Assembly (NCBI GenBank): GCA_014529385.2
Contig: CM043957.1
Coordinates: 88,512,381-88,576,380 of the forward strand
Source: Adiantum capillus-veneris
Taxonomy: Eukaryota > Streptophyta > Polypodiopsida > Polypodiales > Pteridaceae
DNA length: 64,000 nucleotides
Direction: 5' to 3'
Below are positions 11,724-21,210 of this stretch, piece by piece. The first letter of the stretch is position 1, and each line of letters begins with the position of its first letter. The position numbers and the translations under genes were made by a program. The notes below the pieces were generated by a model. That model worked only from the letters and a program-made list of their open reading frames with translations. It was not told the origin of the DNA and did no database searches.

Positions 11724-12034
11724 TGTCATAAAATCTAATATCTGACCAACCCAAATGATTTTCTTATATTAAACTGATCATTTAATGTGGGAGAATAAAC
11801 GGCAACAAGGGTTAAGATATAGATGTTCTTATAGATCTATTTAAGCACGGGGCCAATGGTAAAGGGGCCCAAATGAGAAAAGGTCTATCAAAGAGAAAGG
11901 TTAACTAATGGATCAAAAGACCTTAGGGTTGTCTTCATTAAAGCCTCAAAAGGTAAGTGTTCAAAGCTTTAAGACATAGTCTTTAAAATTTTACTCTTTA
12001 GTCACTAAAGTCCAAGTAGGCAAGGGGGTAGCTT

Positions 12035-12259
12035 GCTTAAGCTAGGGTTGTGCTTAAGCAGGGGGGCTGCCTACTTACCAAGTTCAAAGTACTTGCTACT
12101 AAAGAGGGGGCGAGCCCTACAAAGGGGGGAGGTAGATAGTAAGTGAGCACCTCACCAAGGACCCATACCCTTATGAAAGGAAAGGGGCCAATTTTCAAGT
12201 GTAGAGACACACTACTCAAGCAAGTAGGGGTTGTGCTTAAGCAGGGGCTGTGCTTAAGC
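12035..12259. promoter_or_regulatory. Paired GCTTAAGC palindromes in the B LTR
   Basis: The 8-bp palindrome GCTTAAGC occurs at 12035-12042, 12052-12059, 12235-12242 and 12252-12259: two pairs, each with 17-bp spacing, 200 bp apart. The 3' LTR has the same arrangement (starting near 19106). The layout suggests binding sites for a dimeric factor in U3, but this is inference. Confidence 0.5.
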
Positions 12260-12414
12260 AAGGGGGGTGCTAGCTTAGCCTCACAAAGGGAAAGAAGGAC
12301 ACTTGTCAAGAGGCTACACACCTTGCCCCAAAGGGAGCCCAACTCTAATTGGCTAGAGGGCTACATGGCCCAATCAACTTCAAAGGAACCCTAGAAAAGG
12401 GGGTCGACCTAGCT

Positions 12415-12416
<2 letters not shown>

Positions 12417-12493
<77 letters not shown>
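12417..12493. repeat. (CT)n microsatellite in B 5' LTR
   Basis: About 38 CT units. The tract also occurs in the 3' LTR copy, slightly shorter. Confidence 0.97.
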
Positions 12494-12497
<4 letters not shown>

Positions 12498-13243
12498 GAG
12501 CCTCCCACGAGCTCTCTCTCTCATTCATTCTTCCCTTCACACACTCTTGTGAAGCAAGGATTCCATCTCCTTCTCCAAGCTTGAGAAGTTGAGTGCCTAC
12601 TACCACAAGCTCTTGGCTATGGATGCAAATCCACACAAGAGAATGCTTACGCTTGTTTATCAATCTCTCTAAGCTCCATTAACTCTATGCTAAGCTATGC
12701 TACAAGAGCTATGAGTGATTATGTGCAAGGGGTTATTTCTTTCTAGTAAAGCTATTTCTACTTCTCTCTTCTTCCTCACTCCCTGCTAGCTCTCCTCACC
12801 TTTCATGGTGTTTGAGGTCTTGGGATTGAGGCTGGGCATTTTTCAAGTTCATGCTAATCATGTTTATTGTTGTAGTTATGCTAATGCTTGGTGAGTGAAG
12901 CTTACCATCTTCATCTCATCAAGAAGGTCTCAAGGAACACAAACAGTTGTATTGTAAACAAGTCTTCCGTCATGGAAGAATCTATAATACAAATGCCTAT
13001 TGGAGGGGGGACCGGCTCCAACTAATCCGGTCCTCTATTGGTGTCAATTTCTCTAAACTCTCACTCTCTTTTACAAGTATTGATCATGCCATGTTAATGA
13101 AGTAATGTGTTAAGTGTTGCTCTCTCTATCCAAGCACTTTCTTTCTCACTATACATCTACACACTAAACAATACTCAAGGAAATGCTCCATATGTTATTT
13201 ACTTTCCGCTCCAACTCAAGTTAAAAGGCTAATTCCATTACAT

Positions 13244-13255
13244 TGGTATCAGAGC
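13244..13255 (+). other. Primer-binding site of element B (initiator tRNA-Met)
   Basis: TGGTATCAGAGC is a perfect 12-base complement of the 3' end of plant initiator tRNA-Met, one base after the LTR. This primer is usual for chromoviruses. Confidence 0.95.
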
Positions 13256-13653
13256 ATTTGGTTTCTCTTTTCTTTCTTAAGAAGAGAGGTCCTTAAGTAG
13301 CCTATAAATGGTTGATGTTGTCAATTATATTAGGGTAAGTGGAACTGGGATCTATTATCGGTTTTGTTGAGCCCACTATGTGGGGGATGGTGCACACCTC
13401 GGGAGCTTTGGACTTAATAATGGAGTCTTTTTAGACTTGCCTACGGCTTTACCATTATTGAGCCATAAGAAGTCCAAAAGGAGCTAACCCTCGGCAACTC
13501 TGCTATGTTACAACTACTCCTCTACTCTCTATAATTAACCACTTCGAGCCGTGGGTGTAGATACTTAAGAGCCGATTTTCAAAGGCTAAGAGGAGTGGCA
13601 ACTAAGGTTTTGAATTGCCAAAGCATACACTAAGTACATACATAAATTTTAAC
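13256..13653 (+). other. Element B leader
   Basis: About 400 bp of untranslated sequence from PBS to the gag start; no gene seen. It contains an imperfect inverted pair, AATAATGGAGTC and CCATTATTGAGCC, that may fold in RNA. Confidence 0.6.
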
Positions 13654-16600
13654 ATGGCTGACAATAATCAAGAGAGTAGAATGAACATTGATAGCTTTGA
13701 TTTTGCACATGAAGGTGCTAATGATGATGCTCCCATGTTTGTGAATTATCTCGTTACTAGGTTGCAGCAAGCTATGGGCAACCCTGCTTTGCAAGCCGAA
13801 GTTACTCAACAACTTCGTGCTTATGGAATTTCCCTTCCTCTCCAAGAGGAGAGAGAGCTTAGGAGGCCTCTTGAAGAGACCCCCAAAAGAAGACTCTCTC
13901 CCATTCGAGTGGAGGAATCCAAGGAGCAAGAAAGCAATGAAAGTTTAAGTTCCTTTGAAGATGTGGCTCCACGAAGACGGCGGTCTAGACAATCGTCCAC
14001 TCCTCCCAAGAGGAAAAGATCAACACATAGTCCTTCTTCTCATCATTCTGAAAGGCAAGAGGGGAAACAAAGGAAGAAAAGGGCTAGGAAGAGGTCACCC
14101 TCTTCTCCTTCTTCTTCACCTTCCTCCTCTTCCGACGAAAGTTATGGCTATTCTCCTAGAGAATACAAGAGGGGAGGACATCGCAAATCATTTCCTGCAT
14201 GGCGAAGGTCACAAAAGCTAAAGAAGTTCAAGGAGGGAAGAAAGAGTATCTCTTTTCTCACCTATGATGGCACCTTTGGTGCTACCGACAAAGTGTTGGC
14301 CTTCATTCGGCAATTTGATGCGGCCTTTGGAGATGAGGGCTTCACAAAGTCCTCCAAGCTACGCCATGTAGCTATGCACTTCCAAAAATCAGCTCGTCAA
14401 TGGTGGGCTAGCCTTCGTGGAAATGGTGAAGCCCCAAAGACATGGAAAACTCTACGAGTTTCCATCATGAAACAATTCCTTGCAAGCGATGCAAAGGACA
14501 AAGTGCTTACCGAATGGCGCAGCTTGAAGCTCCTTTCCCATGAGTCTATTCACAAATACGTAGACAAGTTTTGGGATTTACATCTCAAGGCTACTGTCTT
14601 TCAAAAGATAGACTTTGCCGAGCAAAGGCAGCAATTCTTTGCGGGATTACCTGAAGAGATGGCCGAATACATCAACTCTCAACGGCCTGGTACTATTAGC
14701 GAAGTAATCCATCACACCATGGTTGCTTCACACATCAATTTCCATCAAGGGGCTAGATGTAATGTCAAGCCCATGGAAAAAAAAGACAAAAATGATGCAA
14801 AGGGAAAAACCAATGTTCAAAATACTTCCCAAGCCAATTCCAACAACAACAACAACAATCGGTCCAAGGAGAAGGGAGTTTACAAAGGTAAAAACAAACT
14901 CTCTCTTGAAGAGCTTGAAGCTTTTCGCAAGGACCATAAGTGTTTCAAGAGTGGGGAGCAAGGACATGGTTATCGTTCTTGCCCCAAGAAGAATGCTCGC
15001 AATGAGACTCCTAGGGCTTCTACCATCGAAGCTCCAAAAGAGGATGCTCATTGCAAAGGATCATCGCTTTCCTATGCTTGGGAAAAGGTAAGAGAGCATG
15101 ATGCCTTCATCTTGTTTGACCCTGGCTCTACTCTTAACTTCATATCAATGGAGCTGGCCACCAAGTTGGGCATTCAAGCTTTTGAGATGGGAGATATAGT
15201 AGTGGCTGATGCAGCTTTCAAGGGACAAAAGGCCTCCGTTACTCCCTTAATTGGGAAGTTGAGGCTTCATGTCCGAAGCTATGTCGACAAGAAAGAATTC
15301 CTCATCTCTCCTCTCCAACATGAGGATGTTATCCTAGGGGCACCATGGTTTGATCGCATGGCTGCCAACATGAAGTTCCCTGAAAAGAGAATCTACTTCA
15401 CCTACAGGGGAAAGAACATGTATATAGATGCTAGTGAGCGGGGTCGCACTATTCCACTTGTAAATCCTCTTGCTTTTGATAAGTCAATGAAGAGCTCAGT
15501 TTCTACGTACATGATTTTTGTCAAAGAGTCTCTAAAAGATACTAATGTTTCATCAAATGTAAATGGTAGAAATCAAGAAGAGTTAGACTTGTCTAATTTT
15601 CTAAAAGGATTCCAAGATGTGTTCATCGATGATATCCCTATGGACTTACCTCCAAAACGAGGGGATGATGACCATCGTATTGAGCTCCTTCCTGGAAGCT
15701 CACCACCTAACAAGCCTCCTTATCGAGTCTCACAAGCTCAACAAGAGGAGATCATGAGGCAAGTACAAGAGCTGGTACACAAAGGGATGGTGAGGCCTAG
15801 TTCTTCTCCCTTTTGTTCTCCAGTCCTTTTAGTGCAAAAGAAAGATGGTACATACCGTATGTGTGTGGACTATCGAGCACTAAACCATATCACTATCAAA
15901 AACAGATTTCCCGTACCTCGGGTAGAAGATCTGTTTGATAAGCTACAAGGCTCTACCTACTTCAGTAGGATTGACCTTAAGAGTGGCTATCATCAAATAA
16001 GGATAGTGGATGAAGATATATTAAAGACCGCATTTCGCACAACATTTGGTCTTTATGAATATCTAGTCATGCCTTTTGGCTTGACTATTGCACCAGCTAC
16101 GTTCAATCGTTTGATGGAGAAAATTTTTAGACCATACCGCAAATTCACTGGAGTGTTCTTTGATGATATCATCATCTACTCCAAGTCTTTGGAGGAACAT
16201 AAGCAACATCTCCAAGTGATTTTTCAAGCATTGAGGGAGAACAAGCTTTTTCTCAACCAAAAGAAAAGCGAATTCTTCCTTCAAGAGATTCAATACATAG
16301 GTCATGTTATCTCTAAAGATGGTATCCAAATGGATCCATCAAAGTTAGAGGTAATAAAAGCATGGCCTAACCCAAGAAATCTACATGAGCTAAGAAGCTT
16401 TGTTGGTATGTGCGCATACTATAGACGCTTCATAGCAAAATTCTCTCAAGTAGCAGGACCACTACACGACTTAACTAAGAAGAACGTTAAGTTTGTATGG
16501 ACTGCTAAGGAGCAAAATTCTTTTGAAAATCTCAAAGAGAAGCTTACTTCCCAACTAGTCCTCGTGCTTCCGGATCTCTCAAAGCCATTTGAGGTCCAAT

Positions 16601-18435
16601 GTGATACTTGTGGAGATTGCCTTGGAGCAGTTTTGCTTCAAGAAGAGCATGCCATAGCATATGAGAGCCGAAGGCTCAATACTGATAAACGAGTCTTGGG
16701 CATTTATGAGAAAGAGCTTTTAGAAGTTCTACATGCCCTAGACAAATGGAAGCACTATCTATTGGGGACTCCATTTATCCTACGAACCGACCACCAAAGT
16801 CTCAAGTATTTCATGACGCAAACCAAGCTTTCCAACAAACAAATGAGGTGGGCAAATTTTCTGTCGCAATTTAATTTCCATATTGCTCACATAGCTGGTA
16901 AGCACAATCAAGTGGCCGATGCACTTTCACAACGACCCAAAGTTAATGCAGTGTCTATAGCTACGCACAATGATCTATCCTCTATGATAGATGAGTATGC
17001 TACTGACCCTGACTTTAGAGACATAATGTCAGCCCTTGCTTTGGGGAAGAAAGAGGAACCATTCACCTTGCAGGATGGTTATCTTCTCCACGGCAATAGG
17101 CTATGTGTTACCCATTCCCTTCATGAGAAAGTTATGTATGAATCCCATGCTCCTCCATATGCGGGGCATAGAGGTATTCAACCTACTCTCCGAGGAGTAG
17201 AGACGTACTTCTATTGGCCTACCATGAAAGTGGACATACAAGAGTATGTATCAAAATGTGTAGTATGCCAAAAGACCAAGTATGATAGAGGGAAGCAACC
17301 TGGATTACTCCAGCCATTGCCTATTCCAAATTCACCATGGGAGAGTATATCCATGGATTTCATCTTTGGATTACCCAAGTCTATCCATGGGAATACAGGA
17401 ATATGGACAATAGTCGACAGGTTTAGCAAGCAAGCACATTTTATTCCTGTCAAAAAGACTATTAAGGCACATCAAATGGGAACTCTCTTCATATCTCAGA
17501 TTTTCAAGCACCATGGATTACCCACATCCATCGTGTCAGATAGAGATCCTAGAATGACCAGTAATTTTTGGAAAGGTCTCTTTGAAAATCTAGAAACAAG
17601 ATTGAATTTCTCTTCGGCCTATCACCCACAAACGGATGGCCAAAGTGAGATAGCCAATCTTACGATACTCGATCTACTAAAGACCTATGTTACAGAAGTA
17701 GATCAATGTTCACAATGGGAAAAGTACTTACCTCTTGTAGAGTATGCCTACAATAATATTGTACATACTTCTACGGGAAAAGCACCTTTTGAGATCATTG
17801 AGGGAAGACCTAAAAGTTCCTTGCTACTCAAAGTACATGGGAAGATCTTCGTCATCGATGAGTATAGCCGTGACCTACAAGAATCTTTTCAAAAGATTAA
17901 GGAGGCTATATCCATCTCTCAACAAAGGCAAAAAGCTGCTGCTGCTAAGCACAGAAGAGCCTTAATGTTCAAAGAAAATGATTGGGTCTTACTCAAGTTT
18001 CCTAAGGCTCGATTAAGGCAAACGACGGGCAAAAATCCTACGGGCCATCAAAAGTATTATGCTAAACTAGCAAAAAGATACTATGGTCCTTTCCAAATCC
18101 TGAAGCCCATCAATGAGACGGCTTATCAACTCAAGTTGCCCAACCATTGGCTCATACACAATGCCTTTCATGTAAGCCTACGTAAGCCCTACAAAGGAGA
18201 GCCACCAACTGAACCAATGATTGAAGACCCTCCTGAAGTTGAAGACCAAGAAGAGGTGCTACAACCCGAAGTTGTTCTTCGGCATGAAGACAAGGTACTA
18301 CGACATGGTAAGATTATCCGACGGTATCTTATTAAGTTCAAAAATTATCCTTTTGAAGATGCTAGATGGATGCAAGGAGTACAGCTTAAGGATAGTATGA
18401 ACCTTGTCAATGCTTACAACGCTACATTAGAGTAA
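13654..18435 (+). CDS. Element B gag-pol polyprotein, uninterrupted
   Basis: One frame of 1593 codons from ATG at 13654; an in-frame ATG 39 bases upstream (13615) is less likely, because MADNNQES aligns with the element A start. Domains: basic/Ser-rich gag N-terminus (80-190); capsid (190-400); CCHC knuckle (430-443) reading CFKSGEQGH...C, with Cys2 changed to Ser; protease D-P-G-S-T at about 489; RT with F-F-D-D at 835-838; RNase H (about 960-1090); integrase with HHCC (1165-1206) and D, D, E near 1235, 1297 and 1333; a C-terminal chromodomain-like segment (LIKFKNYPFEDARWM). This is a chromovirus polyprotein that would make capsid, replicate element RNA and integrate the copy. The open frame and similar LTRs point to recent activity. 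Confidence 0.95.
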   Translation: MADNNQESRMNIDSFDFAHEGANDDAPMFVNYLVTRLQQAMGNPALQAEVTQQLRAYGISLPLQEERELRRPLEETPKRRLSPIRVEESKEQESNESLSSFEDVAPRRRRSRQSSTPPKRKRSTHSPSSHHSERQEGKQRKKRARKRSPSSPSSSPSSSSDESYGYSPREYKRGGHRKSFPAWRRSQKLKKFKEGRKSISFLTYDGTFGATDKVLAFIRQFDAAFGDEGFTKSSKLRHVAMHFQKSARQWWASLRGNGEAPKTWKTLRVSIMKQFLASDAKDKVLTEWRSLKLLSHESIHKYVDKFWDLHLKATVFQKIDFAEQRQQFFAGLPEEMAEYINSQRPGTISEVIHHTMVASHINFHQGARCNVKPMEKKDKNDAKGKTNVQNTSQANSNNNNNNRSKEKGVYKGKNKLSLEELEAFRKDHKCFKSGEQGHGYRSCPKKNARNETPRASTIEAPKEDAHCKGSSLSYAWEKVREHDAFILFDPGSTLNFISMELATKLGIQAFEMGDIVVADAAFKGQKASVTPLIGKLRLHVRSYVDKKEFLISPLQHEDVILGAPWFDRMAANMKFPEKRIYFTYRGKNMYIDASERGRTIPLVNPLAFDKSMKSSVSTYMIFVKESLKDTNVSSNVNGRNQEELDLSNFLKGFQDVFIDDIPMDLPPKRGDDDHRIELLPGSSPPNKPPYRVSQAQQEEIMRQVQELVHKGMVRPSSSPFCSPVLLVQKKDGTYRMCVDYRALNHITIKNRFPVPRVEDLFDKLQGSTYFSRIDLKSGYHQIRIVDEDILKTAFRTTFGLYEYLVMPFGLTIAPATFNRLMEKIFRPYRKFTGVFFDDIIIYSKSLEEHKQHLQVIFQALRENKLFLNQKKSEFFLQEIQYIGHVISKDGIQMDPSKLEVIKAWPNPRNLHELRSFVGMCAYYRRFIAKFSQVAGPLHDLTKKNVKFVWTAKEQNSFENLKEKLTSQLVLVLPDLSKPFEVQCDTCGDCLGAVLLQEEHAIAYESRRLNTDKRVLGIYEKELLEVLHALDKWKHYLLGTPFILRTDHQSLKYFMTQTKLSNKQMRWANFLSQFNFHIAHIAGKHNQVADALSQRPKVNAVSIATHNDLSSMIDEYATDPDFRDIMSALALGKKEEPFTLQDGYLLHGNRLCVTHSLHEKVMYESHAPPYAGHRGIQPTLRGVETYFYWPTMKVDIQEYVSKCVVCQKTKYDRGKQPGLLQPLPIPNSPWESISMDFIFGLPKSIHGNTGIWTIVDRFSKQAHFIPVKKTIKAHQMGTLFISQIFKHHGLPTSIVSDRDPRMTSNFWKGLFENLETRLNFSSAYHPQTDGQSEIANLTILDLLKTYVTEVDQCSQWEKYLPLVEYAYNNIVHTSTGKAPFEIIEGRPKSSLLLKVHGKIFVIDEYSRDLQESFQKIKEAISISQQRQKAAAAKHRRALMFKENDWVLLKFPKARLRQTTGKNPTGHQKYYAKLAKRYYGPFQILKPINETAYQLKLPNHWLIHNAFHVSLRKPYKGEPPTEPMIEDPPEVEDQEEVLQPEVVLRHEDKVLRHGKIIRRYLIKFKNYPFEDARWMQGVQLKDSMNLVNAYNATLE

Positions 18436-18794
18436 GCAAATGTACAAATTTCTTTTAAATGACTCATGTTTTTGTCTTATAAGACTAGTCCTCTTTTTAA
18501 TCGTGCACAAAATTAACTAGTATGCATGCTTAGAATCATGTTTGTGATGACGACGTCTCTCAAACACCAAGTAGAATTTGTCACTCTACTTTGGGAGAAT
18601 GAAATGGACTAAAGAGCAGACATGCTTGCGGCAGCTATGTCTCCCAAGCACCAAATGGATTAGTCATCCATCTTGGAAAGATGTCGTAGGGTAAAAAGGG
18701 ATCCTCTGCCCGCTAAGTAAAATTGACTACTGACTAAGGCTTTATCTCTTCTACCTCATAGTCGAGGACGACTATGATTTCAAGAGAGAGGTAA
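18436..18794 (+). other. Element B 3' untranslated region and polypurine tract
   Basis: Noncoding; ends in CAAGAGAGAGGTAA (18781-18794) directly before the 3' LTR, the expected plus-strand primer. Nothing else recognised. Confidence 0.7.
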
Positions 18795-19485
18795 TGTCAT
18801 AAAATCTAATATCTGACCAACCCAAATGATTTTCTCATATTAAAGTGATCATTTAATGTGGGAGAATAAACGGGAACAAGGGTTAAGATATAGATGTTCT
18901 TATAGATCTATTTAAGCACGGGGCCAATGGTAAAGGGGCCCAAATGAGAAAAGGTCTATCAAAGAGAAAGGTTAACTAATGGAGCAAAAGACCTTAGGGT
19001 TGTCTTCATCAAAGCCTCCAAAGGTAAGTGTTAAAAGCTTTAAGACATAGTCTTTAAAATTTTACTCTTTAGTCACTAAACTCCAAGCAGGCAAGGGGGT
19101 AGCTTGCTTAAGCTAGGGTTGTGCTTAAGCAGGGGGGCTGCCTACTTACCAAGTTCAAAGTACTTGCTACTAAAGAGGGGGCGAGCCCTACAAAGGGGGG
19201 AGGTAGATAGTAAGTGAGCACCTCACCAAGGACCCATACCCTTATGAAAGGAAAGGGGCCAATTGTCAAGTGTAGAGACACACTACTCAAGCAAGAAGGG
19301 GTTGTGCTTAAGCAGGGGCTGTGCTTAAGCAAGGGGGGTGCTAGCTTAGCCTCACAAAGGGAAAGAAGGACACTTGTCAAGAGGCTACACACCTTGCCCC
19401 AAGGGGAGCCCAACTCTCATTGGCTAGAGGGCTACATGGCCCAATCAACTTCAAAGGAACCCTAGGAAAGGGGGTCGACCTAGCT

Positions 19486-19562
<77 letters not shown>

Positions 19563-20307
19563 GAGCCTCCCATGAGCTCTCTCTCTCATTCATTCTTCCC
19601 TTCACACACTCTTGTGAAGCAAGGATTCCATCTCCTTCTCCAAGCTTGAGAAGTTGAGTGCCTACTACCACAAGCTCTTGGCTATGGATGCAAATCCACA
19701 CAAGAGAATGCTTATGCTTGCTTATCAATCTCTCTAATCTCCATTAACTCTATGCTAAGCTATGCTACAAGAGCTATGAGTGATTATGTGCAAGGGGTTA
19801 TTTCTTTCTAGTAGAGCTACTTCTACTTCTCTCTTCTTCCTCACTCCCTGCTAGCTCTCCTCACCTTTCATGGTGTTTGAGGTCTTGGGATTGAGGCTGG
19901 GCATTTTTCAAGTTCATGCTAATCATGTGTATTGTTGTAGTTATGCTAATGCTTGGTGAGTGAAGCTTACCATCTTCATCTCATCAAGAAGGTCTCAAGG
20001 AACACAAACAGTTGTATTGTAAACAAGTCTTCCGTCATGGAAGAATCTATAATACAAATGCCTATTGGAGGGGGGACCGGCTCCAACTAATCCGGTCCTC
20101 TATTGGTGTCAATTTCTCTAAACTCTCACTCTCTTTTACAAGTATTGATCATGCCATGTTAATGAAGTAATGTGTTAAGTGTTGCTCTCTCTATCCAAGC
20201 ACTTTCTTTCTCACTATACATCTACACACTAAAGAATACTCAAGGAAATGCTCAATATGTTATTTACTTTCCGCTCCAACTCAAGTTAAAAGGCTAATTC
20301 CATTACA
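18795..20307 (+). repeat. Element B 3' LTR, also 5' LTR of a second truncated copy
   Basis: TGTCATAAAA to CCATTACA, 1513 bp, matching the 5' LTR. Instead of flanking DNA it is followed at once by a PBS and another leader and gag, so this LTR is shared by two tandem internal regions. Confidence 0.95.
19488..19559. repeat. (CT)n microsatellite in the shared B LTR
   Basis: About 36 CT units at the same place as in the 5' LTR; the length differs by about 3 units. Confidence 0.97.
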
Positions 20308-20308
20308 T

Positions 20309-20320
20309 TGGTATCAGAGC
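20309..20320 (+). other. Second primer-binding site of the B tandem
   Basis: Perfect TGGTATCAGAGC one base after the shared LTR, showing that a second internal region starts here. Confidence 0.95.
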
Positions 20321-20718
20321 ATTTGGTTTCTCTTTTCTTTCTTAAGAAGAGAGGTCCTTAAGTAGCCTATAAATGGTTGATGTTGTTAATTATATTAGGG
20401 TAAGTGGAACTGGGATCTATTATCGGTTTTGTTGAGCCCACTATGTGGGGGATGGTGCACACCTCGAGAGCTTTGGACTTAATAATGGAGTCTTTTTAGA
20501 CTTGCCTACGGCTTTACCATTATTGAGCCATAAGAAGTCCAAACGGAGCTAACCCTCGGCAACTCTGCTATGTTAGACCTACTCCTCTACTCTCTATAAT
20601 TAACCACTTCGAGCCGTGGGTGTAGATACTTAAGAGCCGATTTTCAAAGGCTAAGAGGAGTGGCAACTAAGGTTTTGAATTGCCAAAGCATACACTAAGT
20701 ACATACATAAATTTTAAC
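20321..20718 (+). other. Leader of the second, truncated B copy
   Basis: Nearly identical to 13256-13653, with only a handful of substitutions; no gene. Confidence 0.8.
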
Positions 20719-21210
20719 ATGGCTGACAATAATCAAGAGAGTAGAATGAACATTGATAGCTTTGATTTTGCACATGAAGGTGCTAATGATGATGCTCCCA
20801 TGTTTGTGAATTATCTCGTTACTAGGTTGCAGCAAGCTATGGGCAACCCTGCTTTGCAAGCCGAAGTTACTCAACAACTTCGTGCTTATGGAATTTCCCT
20901 TCCTCTCCAAGAGGAGAGAGAGCTTAGGAGGCCTCTTGAAGAGACCCCCAAAAGAAGACTCTCTCCCATTCGAGTGGAGGAATCCAAGGAGCAAGAAAGC
21001 AATGAAAGTTTAAGTTCCTTTGAAGATGTGGCTCCACGAAGACGGCGGTCTAGACGATCGTCCACTCCTCCCAAGAGGAAAAGATCAACACATAGTCCTT
21101 CTTCTCATCATTCTGAAAGGCAAGAGGGGAAACAAAGGAAGAAAAGGGCTAGGAAGCCACTCTCTATTGATAGGCTGGCCTTTGTCTTGCTAATCAACCA
21201 TTGGCTATGA
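20719..21210 (+). pseudogene. Truncated second B gag fused to element C sequence
   Basis: Codons 1-146 match the B gag almost perfectly (for example one Gln to Arg change in the Arg/Ser region). At 21156/21157, after GCTAGGAAG, the B sequence stops. The frame runs 18 more codons into unrelated DNA and ends at TGA 21208-21210. Only the basic N-terminus of gag remains, without capsid or knuckle. The fusion tail is a chance read-through. Confidence 0.9.

Larger units (their letters stand above)
11724..13242 (+). repeat. Element B 5' LTR (1519 bp)
   Basis: Begins TGTCATAAAA and ends CCATTACA, so TGT...ACA termini. It aligns end to end with 18795-20307; I count some two dozen single-base differences outside the microsatellite, about 1.5%. 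It contains a (CT)n tract (12417-12493) and four GCTTAAGC palindromes. The host sequence to the left is the protease of element C. Confidence 0.95.

Noticed and set aside
12349-12552. Open frames made of Ser-Leu or Arg-Glu repeats (also near 7780-7960, 26930-27230, 39710-40050, 42980-43300)
   Set aside because: They are translations of CT/GA microsatellites, open only because the dinucleotide has no stop codon.
15118-15126. D-P-G in the B protease as an inactivating mutation
   Set aside because: From memory, D-P-G-S-T occurs widely in plant chromovirus proteases, so it is probably a natural variant.
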